Source: Blastocatellia bacterium (GTDB lineage: Bacteria > Acidobacteriota > Blastocatellia > Chloracidobacteriales > JADJPF01). Taken from it: 64,000 nt of DNA. Positions 45,438 to 55,486 of the stretch are shown here, one piece after another. The stretch lies in the NCBI GenBank assembly GCA_016713405.1, contig JADJPF010000007.1:62001-126000 (forward strand), written 5' to 3'. Below the pieces are notes generated by a model, which was given only the letters and a program-made list of their open reading frames with translations, was not told the origin of the DNA and made no database searches. How positions within the stretch are numbered: the stretch's first letter is position 1; each line of letters opens with the position of its first letter. The translations under genes were made by a program, and so were the position numbers.

Positions 45438-47570
45438 TTAGGCTAAACCTAAAGCTCTAATTATCAAATCAATAAACTTAATTCCAATAAAAGGAATTAT
45501 CACACCACCTAAGCCATAAATTACTAGATTACGCCTAAGAAGTTGTGCTGCACTCATTGGTTTATATTTAATTCCTCTTAATGCTAAAGGAATTAAAAAA
45601 ACGATTATTAAAGCGTTAAAAATTACGGCTGATAATATCGCTGATTCAGGACTTGAAAGACCCATAATATTTAATGTTGATAGCGGACTATTAGAACTTC
45701 CTGATATCACATAAAGACCAGAAAAAATAGCAGGAATAATAGCAAAATACTTAGCAACATCATTTGAAATAGAAAACGTAGTCAAAGCCCCGCGGGTCAT
45801 TAAAAGTTGTTTGCCGATTTCAACAATTTCAATCAATTTAGTAGGGTTTGAGTCAAGGTCTACCATATTTCCAGCTTCTTTAGCTGCCATTGTGCCGGTG
45901 TTCATTGCTACGCCAACATCAGATTGAGCTAGGGCAGGAGCATCATTAGTTCCATCTCCAGTCATTGCTACAAGTTTACCTTCAGCTTGCTCTTTTTTAA
46001 TTAAATCTAATTTATCTTTAGGTTTAGCTTCTGCTAAAAAATCATCTACACCAGCTTCTTGAGCAATTGCCGCTGCCGTTAGCGAGTTATCACCAGTAAT
46101 CATAATGGTTTTAATTCCCATATTTCTTAACTGTGTAAAACGCTCTCTAATTCCACCTTTGACAATATCTTTTAGGTAAATAACTCCTAAAATGCGGTTG
46201 CCATCTGCTACAACTAATGGAGTACCACCAGCACCGGAAACCCGTTCTACAGCCGCTTTTAGCTCTGTTGGGATAGTTCCATTTTGTTCTTTAACAAAAT
46301 TTAGTACAGCATCATAAGAACCTTTACGAATTACGCGACCTGCAAAATCTACTCCAGACATCCTAGTTTGAGCCGTAAAAGGAACAAACAGCATATCTTT
46401 TTGGGCTAAATCTCGTCCACGAAGTTTATATTTTGTTTTAGCTAGCACGACAATAGAGCGACCTTCAGGAGTTTCATCAGAAAGACTTGCTAGTTGTGCT
46501 ATGTCGGCTAATTCTGTTTCGTTAATTTCTGGCATTGGAATAAATTCTGTTGCTTGACGATTGCCTAAAGTAATTGTGCCAGTTTTATCTAACAGCAAAA
46601 CATTAACATCGCCTGCTGCCTCTACTGCTCGACCACTCATAGCCAAAACATTATGCTGAATTAGTCGATCCATTCCAGCAATCCCAATGGCTGAAAGCAA
46701 TCCGCCAATTGTAGTTGGAATTAAACAAACAAGTAATGCTATAAGCACTGTAATTGATGGAACTTGAGCCGACTTAAAAATTCCTGCACCGTTAGAAGCC
46801 TCTACACTATAAATTGCATAAGGTAAAAGCGTTGCAACAGCTAAGAGAAAAATAATTGTTAATCCTGCTAATAAAATATTTAAGGCTATTTCATTAGGTG
46901 TCTTTTGACGCTCTGCGCCTTCAACAAGTGCAATCATTCGATCTAAAAATGTCTCGCCAGGATTTGAAGTTATACGAATCTTGATCCAGTCTGATAAAAC
47001 TTTAGTTCCACCAGTCACAGCCGAACGATCCCCGCCAGACTCACGAATCACAGGCGCACTTTCTCCAGTGATTGCCGACTCATCAACCGAAGCAACACCA
47101 GCAATTACTTCACCATCCCCAGGAATAAATTGACCTGCTTTGACTAAAACAACATCACCCTTACGTAATTTTAAGGCGGAAATCTCTTCTGTTGCAATTT
47201 TGTCAATGTCAAACTTGTTAGCAGTATTGGCATTATTGCTTAAGATCCGATAAGCAACAGTTTCACTTTTAGCTTTTCTTAAAGTGTCGGCTTGTGCTTT
47301 GCCTCGTCCCTCAGCCATAGCTTCAGCAAAATTAGCAAACAGAACAGTAAACCAAAGCCAAATAGTTATTTGTACAGTAAAAAGTAGGTTTGCAGTTTGT
47401 CCTTGAGCAATATCACGTATTAAGAGTAGCGTAGTCAGTAAGCTACCGATTTCTACAACAAACATTACTGGATTTTTAGCCATTATCCGAGGATCTAATT
47501 TTCGCAAAGAGTCTTTAATAGCAGTTTTTACAATTGAACTTTCAAATAATGCTTTAGTATTTTGTGGCAT
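45438..47570 (-). CDS. kdpB: Potassium-transporting P-type ATPase KdpB
   Basis: The 710-residue catalytic subunit. Phosphorylated Asp328 lies in LLLDKTGTITLGN. The actuator TGES loop is at 168-171 (SAITGESAPV), whose Ser corresponds to the regulatory phosphorylation site known in E. coli. The hinge MTGDGTNDAPALAQSDVGVAMNTGT is also present. The transmembrane segments fit family layout. It works with KdpA (channel-like), KdpC and KdpF to import K+ at low external concentration. Confidence 0.97.
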   Translation of the reverse strand: MPQNTKALFESSIVKTAIKDSLRKLDPRIMAKNPVMFVVEIGSLLTTLLLIRDIAQGQTANLLFTVQITIWLWFTVLFANFAEAMAEGRGKAQADTLRKAKSETVAYRILSNNANTANKFDIDKIATEEISALKLRKGDVVLVKAGQFIPGDGEVIAGVASVDESAITGESAPVIRESGGDRSAVTGGTKVLSDWIKIRITSNPGETFLDRMIALVEGAERQKTPNEIALNILLAGLTIIFLLAVATLLPYAIYSVEASNGAGIFKSAQVPSITVLIALLVCLIPTTIGGLLSAIGIAGMDRLIQHNVLAMSGRAVEAAGDVNVLLLDKTGTITLGNRQATEFIPMPEINETELADIAQLASLSDETPEGRSIVVLAKTKYKLRGRDLAQKDMLFVPFTAQTRMSGVDFAGRVIRKGSYDAVLNFVKEQNGTIPTELKAAVERVSGAGGTPLVVADGNRILGVIYLKDIVKGGIRERFTQLRNMGIKTIMITGDNSLTAAAIAQEAGVDDFLAEAKPKDKLDLIKKEQAEGKLVAMTGDGTNDAPALAQSDVGVAMNTGTMAAKEAGNMVDLDSNPTKLIEIVEIGKQLLMTRGALTTFSISNDVAKYFAIIPAIFSGLYVISGSSNSPLSTLNIMGLSSPESAILSAVIFNALIIVFLIPLALRGIKYKPMSAAQLLRRNLVIYGLGGVIIPFIGIKFIDLIIRALGLA

Positions 47571-47594
47571 TTTGTTTATCTCAGCTTTCTTTCC

Positions 47595-49382
47595 TTAAAA
47601 ACTAATGTTTGAATTCATTAGGAAATGTTCAACAATAGGGCCTAGTGAGAGCATAGGAAAGAATGTCAATGCTCCAACAATTAAAATTACACTAATTAGT
47701 AGTAGGACAAATAAAGGTGTATGGACTGGAAATGTACCAGCAGAAACAGGTACAGACTTTTTAGCTGCTAAATTTCCTGCAATTGCTAATACAGGAATAA
47801 TCATTAAAAATCTACCAATTAACATTGATAAACCTAACGTAATGTTATACCAAAATGTATTGACTGTAATGCCAGCAAAGGCCGATCCATTATTGCCTGT
47901 AGCCGATGAAAAAGCATAAACAATTTCTGACAACCCATGAGGCCCAGAGTTATTTATTTTAGAGACTCCATAACTAGCAACACTTGACCAAGAGGAAAAA
48001 ATCAAAATAGTTACAGCAAAAACTAGCGCGTAAAGCATAGCCATTTTTATTTCTTTAGCTTCTATTTTCTTTCCTAAATATTCTGGTGTTCGTCCAACCA
48101 TAAGGCCAGCAATAAAAACGGTTAGTATTACCATAACCAACATTCCATAAAGTCCAGCACCTACACCGCCAAAAATTACTTCGCCTAACATAATGTTGAG
48201 CAATAAAATCATTCCACCAAGCGGAGTGTAGGAGTCATGCATTGAATTAACAGCCCCACAAGAAGCATCTGTGGTTGCAGTAGCAAAAAGCGCGGAATTT
48301 GCAATTCCAAAACGGACTTCTTTGCCTTCCATATTGCCGCCTGCTTGCTCTTGTCCCGTGTTTTCAATGGCTACTTGGTCAACATTGTATTGGGTAAACT
48401 GAGGGTTTCCCTTAGCTTCAAAGTGATAGACAACCAAAAATCCTGCTAGAAACAAAATTGACATAGCCGTAAAAACTGCCCAGCCATGTTTTTGATTACC
48501 TGTCATTTTGCCTAATGTGTAAGTTAGTGCTGATGGAATCAGGAAAATAGCCAACATTGAAATAAAGTTAGTTAATGGAGTTGGGTTTTCATATGGATGA
48601 GCAGAGTTAGCATTAAAAAAACCACCTCCATTTGTACCAAGCTGTTTAATAATTTCCTGTGAAGCAACCGGGCCTTGGGCAATAACTTGATCAGTAATAG
48701 TTTCTATGGTTTTAGTCCCATTAACATCAATTTTTTCTACTATCACCGTTTCAACTCTTTTAGCTGTAACATAGGGATTAAAGTTTTGAACTACTCCTTG
48801 AGAAACTAAAACTAATGCTCCAACTAGCGAAAATGGCAAAAGGATGTAAACTACTGACCGGGTTAAATCTACCCAAAAATTACCAATAGTTTTTGCTTCT
48901 CGTTCAGCAATGCCACGAATAAAGGCTATTGCAACTGCAAGACCTGTAGCAGCAGAAACAAAGTTTTGTACCGCCAGCCCAGACATTTGAGTTAAATAGC
49001 TCATAGTTGATTCACCGCTATAAGCTTGCCAGTTAGTATTGCTAACAAAACTAACGGCAGTATTAAAAGCTAGGTCTGAAGCTATAGAAGTAAAATTTTG
49101 TGGGTTAAGAGGTAAAAAAGATTGTAATCTTTGGAGCAGATAAAGCACTATTACCCCTACAAAATTAAATAAAATCAGTGAAATTGCATAATTTGTCCAA
49201 TGCTGAGGAGTTTGGTCTATTTGGCAAATTCTATAAACTAAATTTTCTAAAGGAGATAGCACTTTACTCAATAAAGTTTTTTCTCCAGTAAAAATTTTTG
49301 TCATATAGCTGCCAAGTGGTTTAGTTAAAAGAAGTAGAACTAAAAGAAAGATTGCTAGTTGTAGAAATCCGTTAGCGGTCAT
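47595..49382 (-). CDS. kdpA: Potassium-transporting ATPase channel subunit KdpA
   Basis: The 595-residue K+-binding subunit, a member of the SKT channel-like superfamily. The four pore-loop regions are visible: AVSFVSNTNWQAYSGES, LGTNGGGFFNANSAHPYENPT, TTDASCGAVNSMHDSYTPLGG and SSATGNNGSAFAGI, each with the filter-like Gly or Asn residues. About ten hydrophobic segments are present. A 12-bp gap separates it from kdpF, and 24 bp from kdpB. Confidence 0.97.
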   Translation of the reverse strand: MTANGFLQLAIFLLVLLLLTKPLGSYMTKIFTGEKTLLSKVLSPLENLVYRICQIDQTPQHWTNYAISLILFNFVGVIVLYLLQRLQSFLPLNPQNFTSIASDLAFNTAVSFVSNTNWQAYSGESTMSYLTQMSGLAVQNFVSAATGLAVAIAFIRGIAEREAKTIGNFWVDLTRSVVYILLPFSLVGALVLVSQGVVQNFNPYVTAKRVETVIVEKIDVNGTKTIETITDQVIAQGPVASQEIIKQLGTNGGGFFNANSAHPYENPTPLTNFISMLAIFLIPSALTYTLGKMTGNQKHGWAVFTAMSILFLAGFLVVYHFEAKGNPQFTQYNVDQVAIENTGQEQAGGNMEGKEVRFGIANSALFATATTDASCGAVNSMHDSYTPLGGMILLLNIMLGEVIFGGVGAGLYGMLVMVILTVFIAGLMVGRTPEYLGKKIEAKEIKMAMLYALVFAVTILIFSSWSSVASYGVSKINNSGPHGLSEIVYAFSSATGNNGSAFAGITVNTFWYNITLGLSMLIGRFLMIIPVLAIAGNLAAKKSVPVSAGTFPVHTPLFVLLLISVILIVGALTFFPMLSLGPIVEHFLMNSNISF

Positions 49383-49394
49383 AAATTTTCCTAA

Positions 49395-49484
49395 CTAAAA
49401 TTTTTCTGGACGAAGTAGGGCATATATTAAATAAATAAATAATGCCAAGACCAGAATGCTACTAAGTAAATAATCTAAATTCAT
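49395..49484 (-). CDS. kdpF: Small Kdp subunit KdpF
   Basis: A 29-residue single-helix peptide just upstream of kdpA: MNLDYLLSSILVLALFIYL followed by IYALLRPEKF. The hydrophobic helix with the C-terminal ALLRPEKF signature is typical of KdpF, which stabilises the Kdp complex in the membrane. It is the first gene of kdpFABCDE. The ribosome-binding site is weak (GGCTAG). Confidence 0.9.
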   Translation of the reverse strand: MNLDYLLSSILVLALFIYLIYALLRPEKF

Positions 49485-49741
49485 TTTCTAGCCTTAAGTT
49501 TTTAGAGTTTGTTGCAAGCTTTTGTATAATAAAGACATAAAATCATAAACAATATAATTATTAGCATAAAAAAATAATATCTAACATTCCAACCTCTATT
49601 TATTCTCTTGTTGGAAAAATAATAGTTGTTTGTAGATAAAGAAGGACTATAGAATTTATAAGGGATTTATAAAGAACAACATATTTAGCATATTTGCATA
49701 ATTTTACAGAGAGGATTTCAAGTTTTGTAAGGTAAAATACT

Positions 49742-50898
49742 ATGAAATTAGCTACCCAAATATCATTGATTGATAGAATTTTAGGCTATGTAGACAATCG
49801 TTCTACAGATATGGTGGAAAATAGCTATCAACAAACTGTTGAGGGTTATTTATCAACAGAGCTTTTGGAAAAAGAGAAAAATCTTTTCTTTAGAAAATAT
49901 CCAATGATTATTGGACATTCTAGTCAAGTTGCTAATTCAGGTGATTATCTTTCTCATAATGAAACAGGTGTTCCAATAGTTGTTTTGCGAACTGATGAAG
50001 GAACGTTAAATGCTTTTATCAATGTTTGTCGTCATCGTGGAATGCGCCTAGTTAATGAGCCGTGTGGAATAAAGAAAAAATCTTTTGTATGTCCTTATCA
50101 TGCTTGGACTTATAACCAAGAAGGGAAACTAATTCACCTACCACATCAGGAAGGCTTTCCTTGTACCAAGCTTGAAGAAACGCAACTTATAAAATTACCT
50201 GTTGTTGAAAAATATGGCTTTATTTGGGTTAGTCCTTCACCTGATGTAAAGTTAGATATAGATAGTTACTTAGGCGATTTAGTAGAAGATTTTACTTCCT
50301 ATGGTTTTGATACACATATTTCTTACCAACCACATAGCAAGAAAAAAGCATTAAATTGGAAGTTAGGTATAGAGATTTTTTTAGAAGGCTACCATGTTAA
50401 ACATGCTCATAGAAGTACAATTTATCCAATGTTTATTGATAATGTTGGTATTTATGATCAATTTGGTTTGCATATGAGAAATATTTTTCCTAAGCGTCGG
50501 ATAGTGGAACTTAAGCCAATTGATAAGGAAAAATGGAATATTAGACCTGTTGCTAATATTTTATATTATCTATTTCCTAATAGTTTAATTTTAGTAGAAC
50601 CTGGTCACGCTACATTATTTAATATTTTTCCCGTAGATATTAACAACTCCATAATGTTAGTTAATAGTTTAATTTCAGCTAAACCAGAGACAGAAAAGGC
50701 TGTAAATTACTGGCAAAAAATATTGATATTCTTACCAACGCAACAGAGGAAGATTTTTGGATGGGCGAAGCTATCCAAAAAGGCTTAGAATCAAAGGCTA
50801 ATAAGCATTTTACCTATGGTCGTTATGAACAAAGTTTAATGTATTTTCATAATTCGTTAAATCAAGAATTAGCCAAAGCAACTACAAAACAACCATAA
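49742..50898 (+). CDS. Rieske-type ring-hydroxylating oxygenase alpha subunit, interrupted by a one-base frameshift
   Basis: A Rieske 2Fe-2S plus mononuclear-iron oxygenase. The Rieske ligands are CRHRGMRL and, after about 17 residues, CPYHAWTY. The iron site is in IFLEGYHVKHAHRSTIYP (two His). The first frame ends at 50788; after the run of six A at 50715-50720 a seventh A would restore KNIDILTNATEEDFWMGEAIQKGLES and run to TAA at 50896. The corrected length is 385 residues. No reductase or ferredoxin gene is next to it, so the electron donor is encoded elsewhere. It faces kdpF from the opposite strand. Substrate unknown. Confidence 0.85.
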
Positions 50899-50906
50899 AT
50901 TTTATT

Positions 50907-53057
50907 TTAATTAGGCAATTGGTTTAATTGTTGTAAGCCTTGCTGAGCTAATTTATTAGTAGGGTTTAACTCTAATGCTTTTTTATAGTTCTGCTCGGCT
51001 GCTACCTTTTCACCTTTACCAGCATAAGCATCACCTAAAAACTGATAGGTTCTGTCAAAATTTGGTAGTAATTTTAATGATAATTGTAGAAATTCTATTG
51101 CTTCATCATGCCTTTGCGCAACGCTTAAGTATTTACCACGATTAGCAATCATTGTAGCATAATTAGGTAGTAATTTTTTTGTAGCTACTTCATCTAAATG
51201 AATAGAACCATCTAATAATCCTCGTAACTCAAGAGAAGGTGCTGGGTCAAGATGAAAAGTTTTATCAGCATAAATACGCATAGTTAACCCTTGAGGAACT
51301 AAATTGTAATCAGCTACAACTGTTGGTGGGTCAATAGGTAACATTGTATAAGCTGCTTGATTTTTAGATAAGTTGTAGTTAATAAAAGAATTTATAAGAG
51401 CAAAAAACTTTTTGCTAATACTTACATTATCATATGGCTTATCTGCTTCAAAAAGCCTTAAATCTTCTAAAAATTCTTTAGTTTCCTTTTCGCAAGCTTT
51501 CATCATTTCTGGGTGTTGCTGCGTCAGATAACTTTCAATATACCAAGAACGCCTAAGCAGATTTACATCAATTACAACCACATCAGAACGAAAATTTTCT
51601 AAATGACGCATATAAAGATATGGTGAGTAGAATTGCCATTCTAAAGTAAGTAAAAGACTGCTAGGTTCTACACTACGCATTACATTTTCTACGTAGTCAC
51701 GAGCTATTAAATAATTTCTTTTGTTATTTTCCTGATAGTGAGTAACAAAATTTAAGATTGGTAAGATACTGAAAAATATTAGAGTTAGAGTAGCAAAAGG
51801 CTTACTTTTTGTAGCTAATTTGGTAAATAAATCTATTAAGCCAGCAGCAATTATAATGGTTAATGCAAAATTAGTAGTTAAATAATAAGCGTCCTTATCT
51901 TCAGCAATTTCATAACTTACAGAATAAGCTAAGTCAAAAACAATAATTAAAACAGTTAAGTAAAATATATTGCGTTTATTTTTCCAAAGTGCTGCAAGCC
52001 CAACAAAAATAAACACTAAACCTAAAGGAGTAAATTGCCAAAAAGTCAAATTAGCAAAATACTTAAATTGCTCTTTAACTATCTCAAGGCTAGGTGAAAG
52101 GTTAACTTGGTATTGTTTAGCGGAAATGTGCCAATAAAATTTTTCAAGTGAAGAAGGATTCCCCCAATTAAAAATAGGTTGTTGGTTAGCTGATATTGGT
52201 AAATATAAGTAGATAGCAAAGCCTATTAGCACTGTAACAAAAGCTATTTTGACTTGTTTAGAAAGTAAATACTTAAAGCCTTCATTATAAATAACAAAAA
52301 AAGCTATAGCAGGCAAAGTAAGTAAAATTGTGACATGGTGAACACCTAATGCTAGACCATAAATTAAAGCTGCTACTGGGATTATGTTATCTGCCTTCTT
52401 GTCATTGGCTTGCTTTTTTAAGTGCCACTCAAGCATCAAATAAATAATTCCACTAAGCATAAAAATATTTAGTGTGTAAACTTCTGCAACAGAAGCATAA
52501 AACCAAAGCGTAGTAGAGAAAGAAAAGCTTAGTGCAACTATTGGAGGCATCAAGAACTTAAAGATGGGTTGAAGAAAAATACTATCTGTTAAAAATTGTT
52601 TTTGTACGTTAGGGTTTTTACCTTGCTTATTTGGACTATTTTGAGCAAAAACGTCATAGATGTTTATTGCAATTAGGGTTAAAACAGCAGAAGTTAACGC
52701 AGCAAAAAAAGCAGACATAAAACTCATTCTTGCTGCAATGCTGCCAAGTGGTAGTTTGGTAAATAAATAGCCTAGTATGGTATAGAGTGGAAATCCTGGT
52801 GGGTGAGCAACACCTAATTTAGCACTAGTGAGTATTAACTCTCCGCTATCTACTAAAGTAACTGTACGGGCAAATGTTAGTAAATAGGCTAATATGGCAA
52901 TAAGAAAAGTGATTAGTGGTAAAACTACTTTCTGTTGTTTGTTTATAAGTAAATTATCGTTATCAGATAAACTTACTGATTTAGTAGAGTTATCTAGTTG
53001 TTTTATCTGTTGGATACTAGGTTTTTCTTTACCGGCTTTTTTTTTAGATTGACTCAT
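50907..53057 (-). CDS. DUF2723 polytopic membrane protein with C-terminal TPR
   Basis: A 716-residue protein with about ten membrane helices in the first 420 residues. The family block LVDSGELILTSAKLGVAHPPGFPLYTILG near residue 70 is typical of DUF2723, GT-C-like proteins related to O-mannosyltransferases. The last 70 residues hold tetratricopeptide repeats (HDEAIEFLQLSLKLLPN; KVAAEQNYKKALELNPTNKLA). A role in glycosylation of an exported protein is plausible. The N-terminus is a lysine-rich cytoplasmic tail. Confidence 0.85.
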   Translation of the reverse strand: MSQSKKKAGKEKPSIQQIKQLDNSTKSVSLSDNDNLLINKQQKVVLPLITFLIAILAYLLTFARTVTLVDSGELILTSAKLGVAHPPGFPLYTILGYLFTKLPLGSIAARMSFMSAFFAALTSAVLTLIAINIYDVFAQNSPNKQGKNPNVQKQFLTDSIFLQPIFKFLMPPIVALSFSFSTTLWFYASVAEVYTLNIFMLSGIIYLMLEWHLKKQANDKKADNIIPVAALIYGLALGVHHVTILLTLPAIAFFVIYNEGFKYLLSKQVKIAFVTVLIGFAIYLYLPISANQQPIFNWGNPSSLEKFYWHISAKQYQVNLSPSLEIVKEQFKYFANLTFWQFTPLGLVFIFVGLAALWKNKRNIFYLTVLIIVFDLAYSVSYEIAEDKDAYYLTTNFALTIIIAAGLIDLFTKLATKSKPFATLTLIFFSILPILNFVTHYQENNKRNYLIARDYVENVMRSVEPSSLLLTLEWQFYSPYLYMRHLENFRSDVVVIDVNLLRRSWYIESYLTQQHPEMMKACEKETKEFLEDLRLFEADKPYDNVSISKKFFALINSFINYNLSKNQAAYTMLPIDPPTVVADYNLVPQGLTMRIYADKTFHLDPAPSLELRGLLDGSIHLDEVATKKLLPNYATMIANRGKYLSVAQRHDEAIEFLQLSLKLLPNFDRTYQFLGDAYAGKGEKVAAEQNYKKALELNPTNKLAQQGLQQLNQLPN

Positions 53058-53122
53058 CTTTTGCTATTAAAAAGTTTAGTATTTAGCTAACATAAAAATA
53101 ATAAAGTGAAAGGATTTTCATT

Positions 53123-53980
53123 ATGAAAGAATCAAAAAATAGCTTCAAGCTTTTAATGCTAGCCTCATTAGTTACTCTTTTAATCGGCCTTATTCCACAA
53201 AGCAGATTAATACTCTATCCATTCAACTTATTTGTTACTTATGTACATGAAACTTGTCATGCTTTAGCAGGGCTTTTAACTTTAGGAAGTGTTCAAGGAA
53301 TGACAATTAACCCTGACACTAGCGGTGTGACGCTTGTTGCAGGTGGAATTGCTGTAGTAACTTTTAGTGCTGGTTATTTAGGTAGTGCGTTATTTGGGGC
53401 TTTACTTTTAATCCTTTCTTATAAAGGGGAGATGTCTAGAAAAATCCTTGCTGCACTAGCCGTTGGTGTTTTAGCTGTAACCGTATTTTTTATTGGTGTT
53501 GGCTATACCTCATTTTTATTAACTATTTTGCTTTCTGCAATAGGAGTAACACTTTTTGCTAAGCCAAACTTACCTAATAGCTTAAAAGTCGGTTTAAGTG
53601 CTGCTGGTATAGGCACATTTTTTACTTTAATTGCATTTTTGGCTATTACAAATAATTTGTTTGGTTGGATTGCAGGACTTACTTTAGCCACAGTATTATT
53701 TTTAGCTGCTAAGTTTTTACCAACCACAGGCGCACAATTTGCTTTAAGCTTTTTAGCAATACAAAGTTGCTTAAATGCTTTATCTGATATAAAAACTTTA
53801 TGGTTTTTAGCTGCTTCCTCTGCAACACATTCAGACGCTCAAGGAATGGCTTCTATTACAGGTATTCCAGCTATTTTCTGGGCAACTTTATGGGGTGTTG
53901 TTTCATTAGCTATTTTAGGAGTAGCTTTATTTATTTACCATCGGGCAATAAAAACTGGGAAAATCTTACCTACTAAGTAA
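53123..53980 (+). CDS. M50-like integral membrane protein (HETCH motif)
   Basis: A 285-residue protein with about seven membrane helices. Near residue 40, YVHETCHALAGLL contains HExxH and is followed by a Gly-rich stretch (DTSGVTLVAGG), the layout of M50B/site-2-like membrane metallopeptidases. A third ligand (N/D-P-G region) is not obvious, so catalytic activity is uncertain. AAAGG lies before the ATG. It is divergent from the DUF2723 gene and 31 bp before the response-regulator gene, perhaps co-transcribed. Confidence 0.65.
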   Translation: MKESKNSFKLLMLASLVTLLIGLIPQSRLILYPFNLFVTYVHETCHALAGLLTLGSVQGMTINPDTSGVTLVAGGIAVVTFSAGYLGSALFGALLLILSYKGEMSRKILAALAVGVLAVTVFFIGVGYTSFLLTILLSAIGVTLFAKPNLPNSLKVGLSAAGIGTFFTLIAFLAITNNLFGWIAGLTLATVLFLAAKFLPTTGAQFALSFLAIQSCLNALSDIKTLWFLAASSATHSDAQGMASITGIPAIFWATLWGVVSLAILGVALFIYHRAIKTGKILPTK

Positions 53981-54011
53981 TTGATAAAACAAGTTATCTG
54001 GAGCTTAATAA

Positions 54012-55355
54012 ATGGCACGCAAAAAAATTTTAGTTGTTGATGATGAAAAACGCCAAAGAGAAATTTTAGAGTTAATTTTAAGTGAAGAAGACTATACTGT
54101 TAGCACTGCATCTAGTGGTGAGCAGGCTTTAAGACTAGTAAAACAGGGGCGTTTTGACCTAGTTTTAACAGACTTAAAAATGAGTGGAATGGATGGAATA
54201 GAATTACTTAATCAACTAGTTCAATATGATTCTTCAATTATTGTAATTTTAATGACGGCTCATGGCTCAATTGATTCAGCAAAAGAAGCCATTAAATTAG
54301 GTGCTTATGATTATTTAGAAAAACCCTTAGACAAAGATAAATTGCTTGAAATAGTTGCACGAGCATTAGAAAAGCTAAATGTCTTAGATACAGAGATTAT
54401 TGGCGAATCTGAAGAGATGAGCAAAGTTAAGAAAATGATTATAAAAGTTGCTCGCTCTAGTGAAACCGTTTTAATTCGTGGTGAATCAGGAGCAGGAAAA
54501 GAACTAATAGCCCGCGCAATTCATAATAACAGCCCACGTGTTAACCAACTGTTTTCTGCTGTTAATTGTGCTGCAATTAATGAAAATTTATTAGAATCAG
54601 AACTCTTTGGACATGAAAAAGGCTCTTTTACTGGCGCACATGCTGAGAAAAAAGGGCTTTTTGAAGTTGCTGATCGGGGAACTCTATTTTTAGATGAAAT
54701 AGGTGACTTAAATATTAGTATGCAGGCTAAAATACTACGTGCATTACAAGAGCGTGAAATTATGCGTGTAGGTGGCACTAGGCCAATAAAAGTTGATGTT
54801 AGAGTGCTAGCAGCAACTAACCGTGACCTTGAAACTATGGTAAAGGAAAATACTTTTCGCTCAGATCTTTACTATAGATTAAATGTTATTCCTATTAATA
54901 TTCCTTCCTTAAGACAAAGGCGAAGTGATATAGCATTGTTGGTAGATTATTTTCTAGCCAAACATGGTCGTTCTGCTGCTCGCCCAATTAAAGGGCTTAG
55001 TCCAGCAGTCAAAAAACTTGTTAATGAATATTCCTGGCCCGGTAACGTCCGACAATTAGAATCAGCAATGAAACGAGCAATTTTACTTTGTGAAGGTGAT
55101 TATATAGATGTTGAGGATTTGCCAATAGAAATACGTCAGGAAGGCGAGCAGGCTTCTTCTTTTAGCTTTAAGCTACCTCCAGAAGGCATTTCCTTTGAAG
55201 ACCTGGAAAAGTCCGTAATTATTCAAGCAATGGAACAATCAGACTGGAATATAACCCGTGCTGCTAAGTTATTAGGACTAACCTTTAGAACCTTACAATA
55301 TCGATTAGAGAAATTTGATATTCAACGCCCTAGCAAATATAAAGATATGGATTAG
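54012..55355 (+). CDS. Sigma-54-dependent response regulator, NtrC/AtoC type
   Basis: A 447-residue transcription activator. The receiver domain has Asp54 as phospho-acceptor (LVLTDLKMSGMDG) and LEKPLDKDKL. The AAA+ domain has Walker A GESGAGKELIARAIH, the sigma-54 contact loop GSFTGA (in ELFGHEKGSFTGAHAEKKG), Walker B GTLFLDEIGD and the arginine finger region YYRLNVIPINIPSLRQRRSDI. The C-terminal Fis-type helix-turn-helix is WNITRAAKLLGLTFRTLQYRLEKF. No cognate kinase is adjacent, so its signal is unknown. Confidence 0.94.
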   Translation: MARKKILVVDDEKRQREILELILSEEDYTVSTASSGEQALRLVKQGRFDLVLTDLKMSGMDGIELLNQLVQYDSSIIVILMTAHGSIDSAKEAIKLGAYDYLEKPLDKDKLLEIVARALEKLNVLDTEIIGESEEMSKVKKMIIKVARSSETVLIRGESGAGKELIARAIHNNSPRVNQLFSAVNCAAINENLLESELFGHEKGSFTGAHAEKKGLFEVADRGTLFLDEIGDLNISMQAKILRALQEREIMRVGGTRPIKVDVRVLAATNRDLETMVKENTFRSDLYYRLNVIPINIPSLRQRRSDIALLVDYFLAKHGRSAARPIKGLSPAVKKLVNEYSWPGNVRQLESAMKRAILLCEGDYIDVEDLPIEIRQEGEQASSFSFKLPPEGISFEDLEKSVIIQAMEQSDWNITRAAKLLGLTFRTLQYRLEKFDIQRPSKYKDMD

Positions 55356-55408
55356 AAATTATAGCTTTAAGCAACTTAAATGCTTTTAGAGAAATCAATA
55401 AAAGTAAG

Positions 55409-55481
55409 TTAGCCGGAAAAAATGCTGATACCAAGACCCAAGATCGCAAAATAGCCAGATTTGTTAGCAGTTTCCGGCTAA
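55409..55481. repeat. Long-range inverted repeat between the convergent regulator and dcd genes
   Basis: TTAGCCGGAAA (55409-55419) pairs perfectly with TTTCCGGCTAA (55471-55481) over a 51-base loop. It may act as a bidirectional terminator. The loop is large for that role. Confidence 0.4.
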
Positions 55482-55486
55482 AACTA

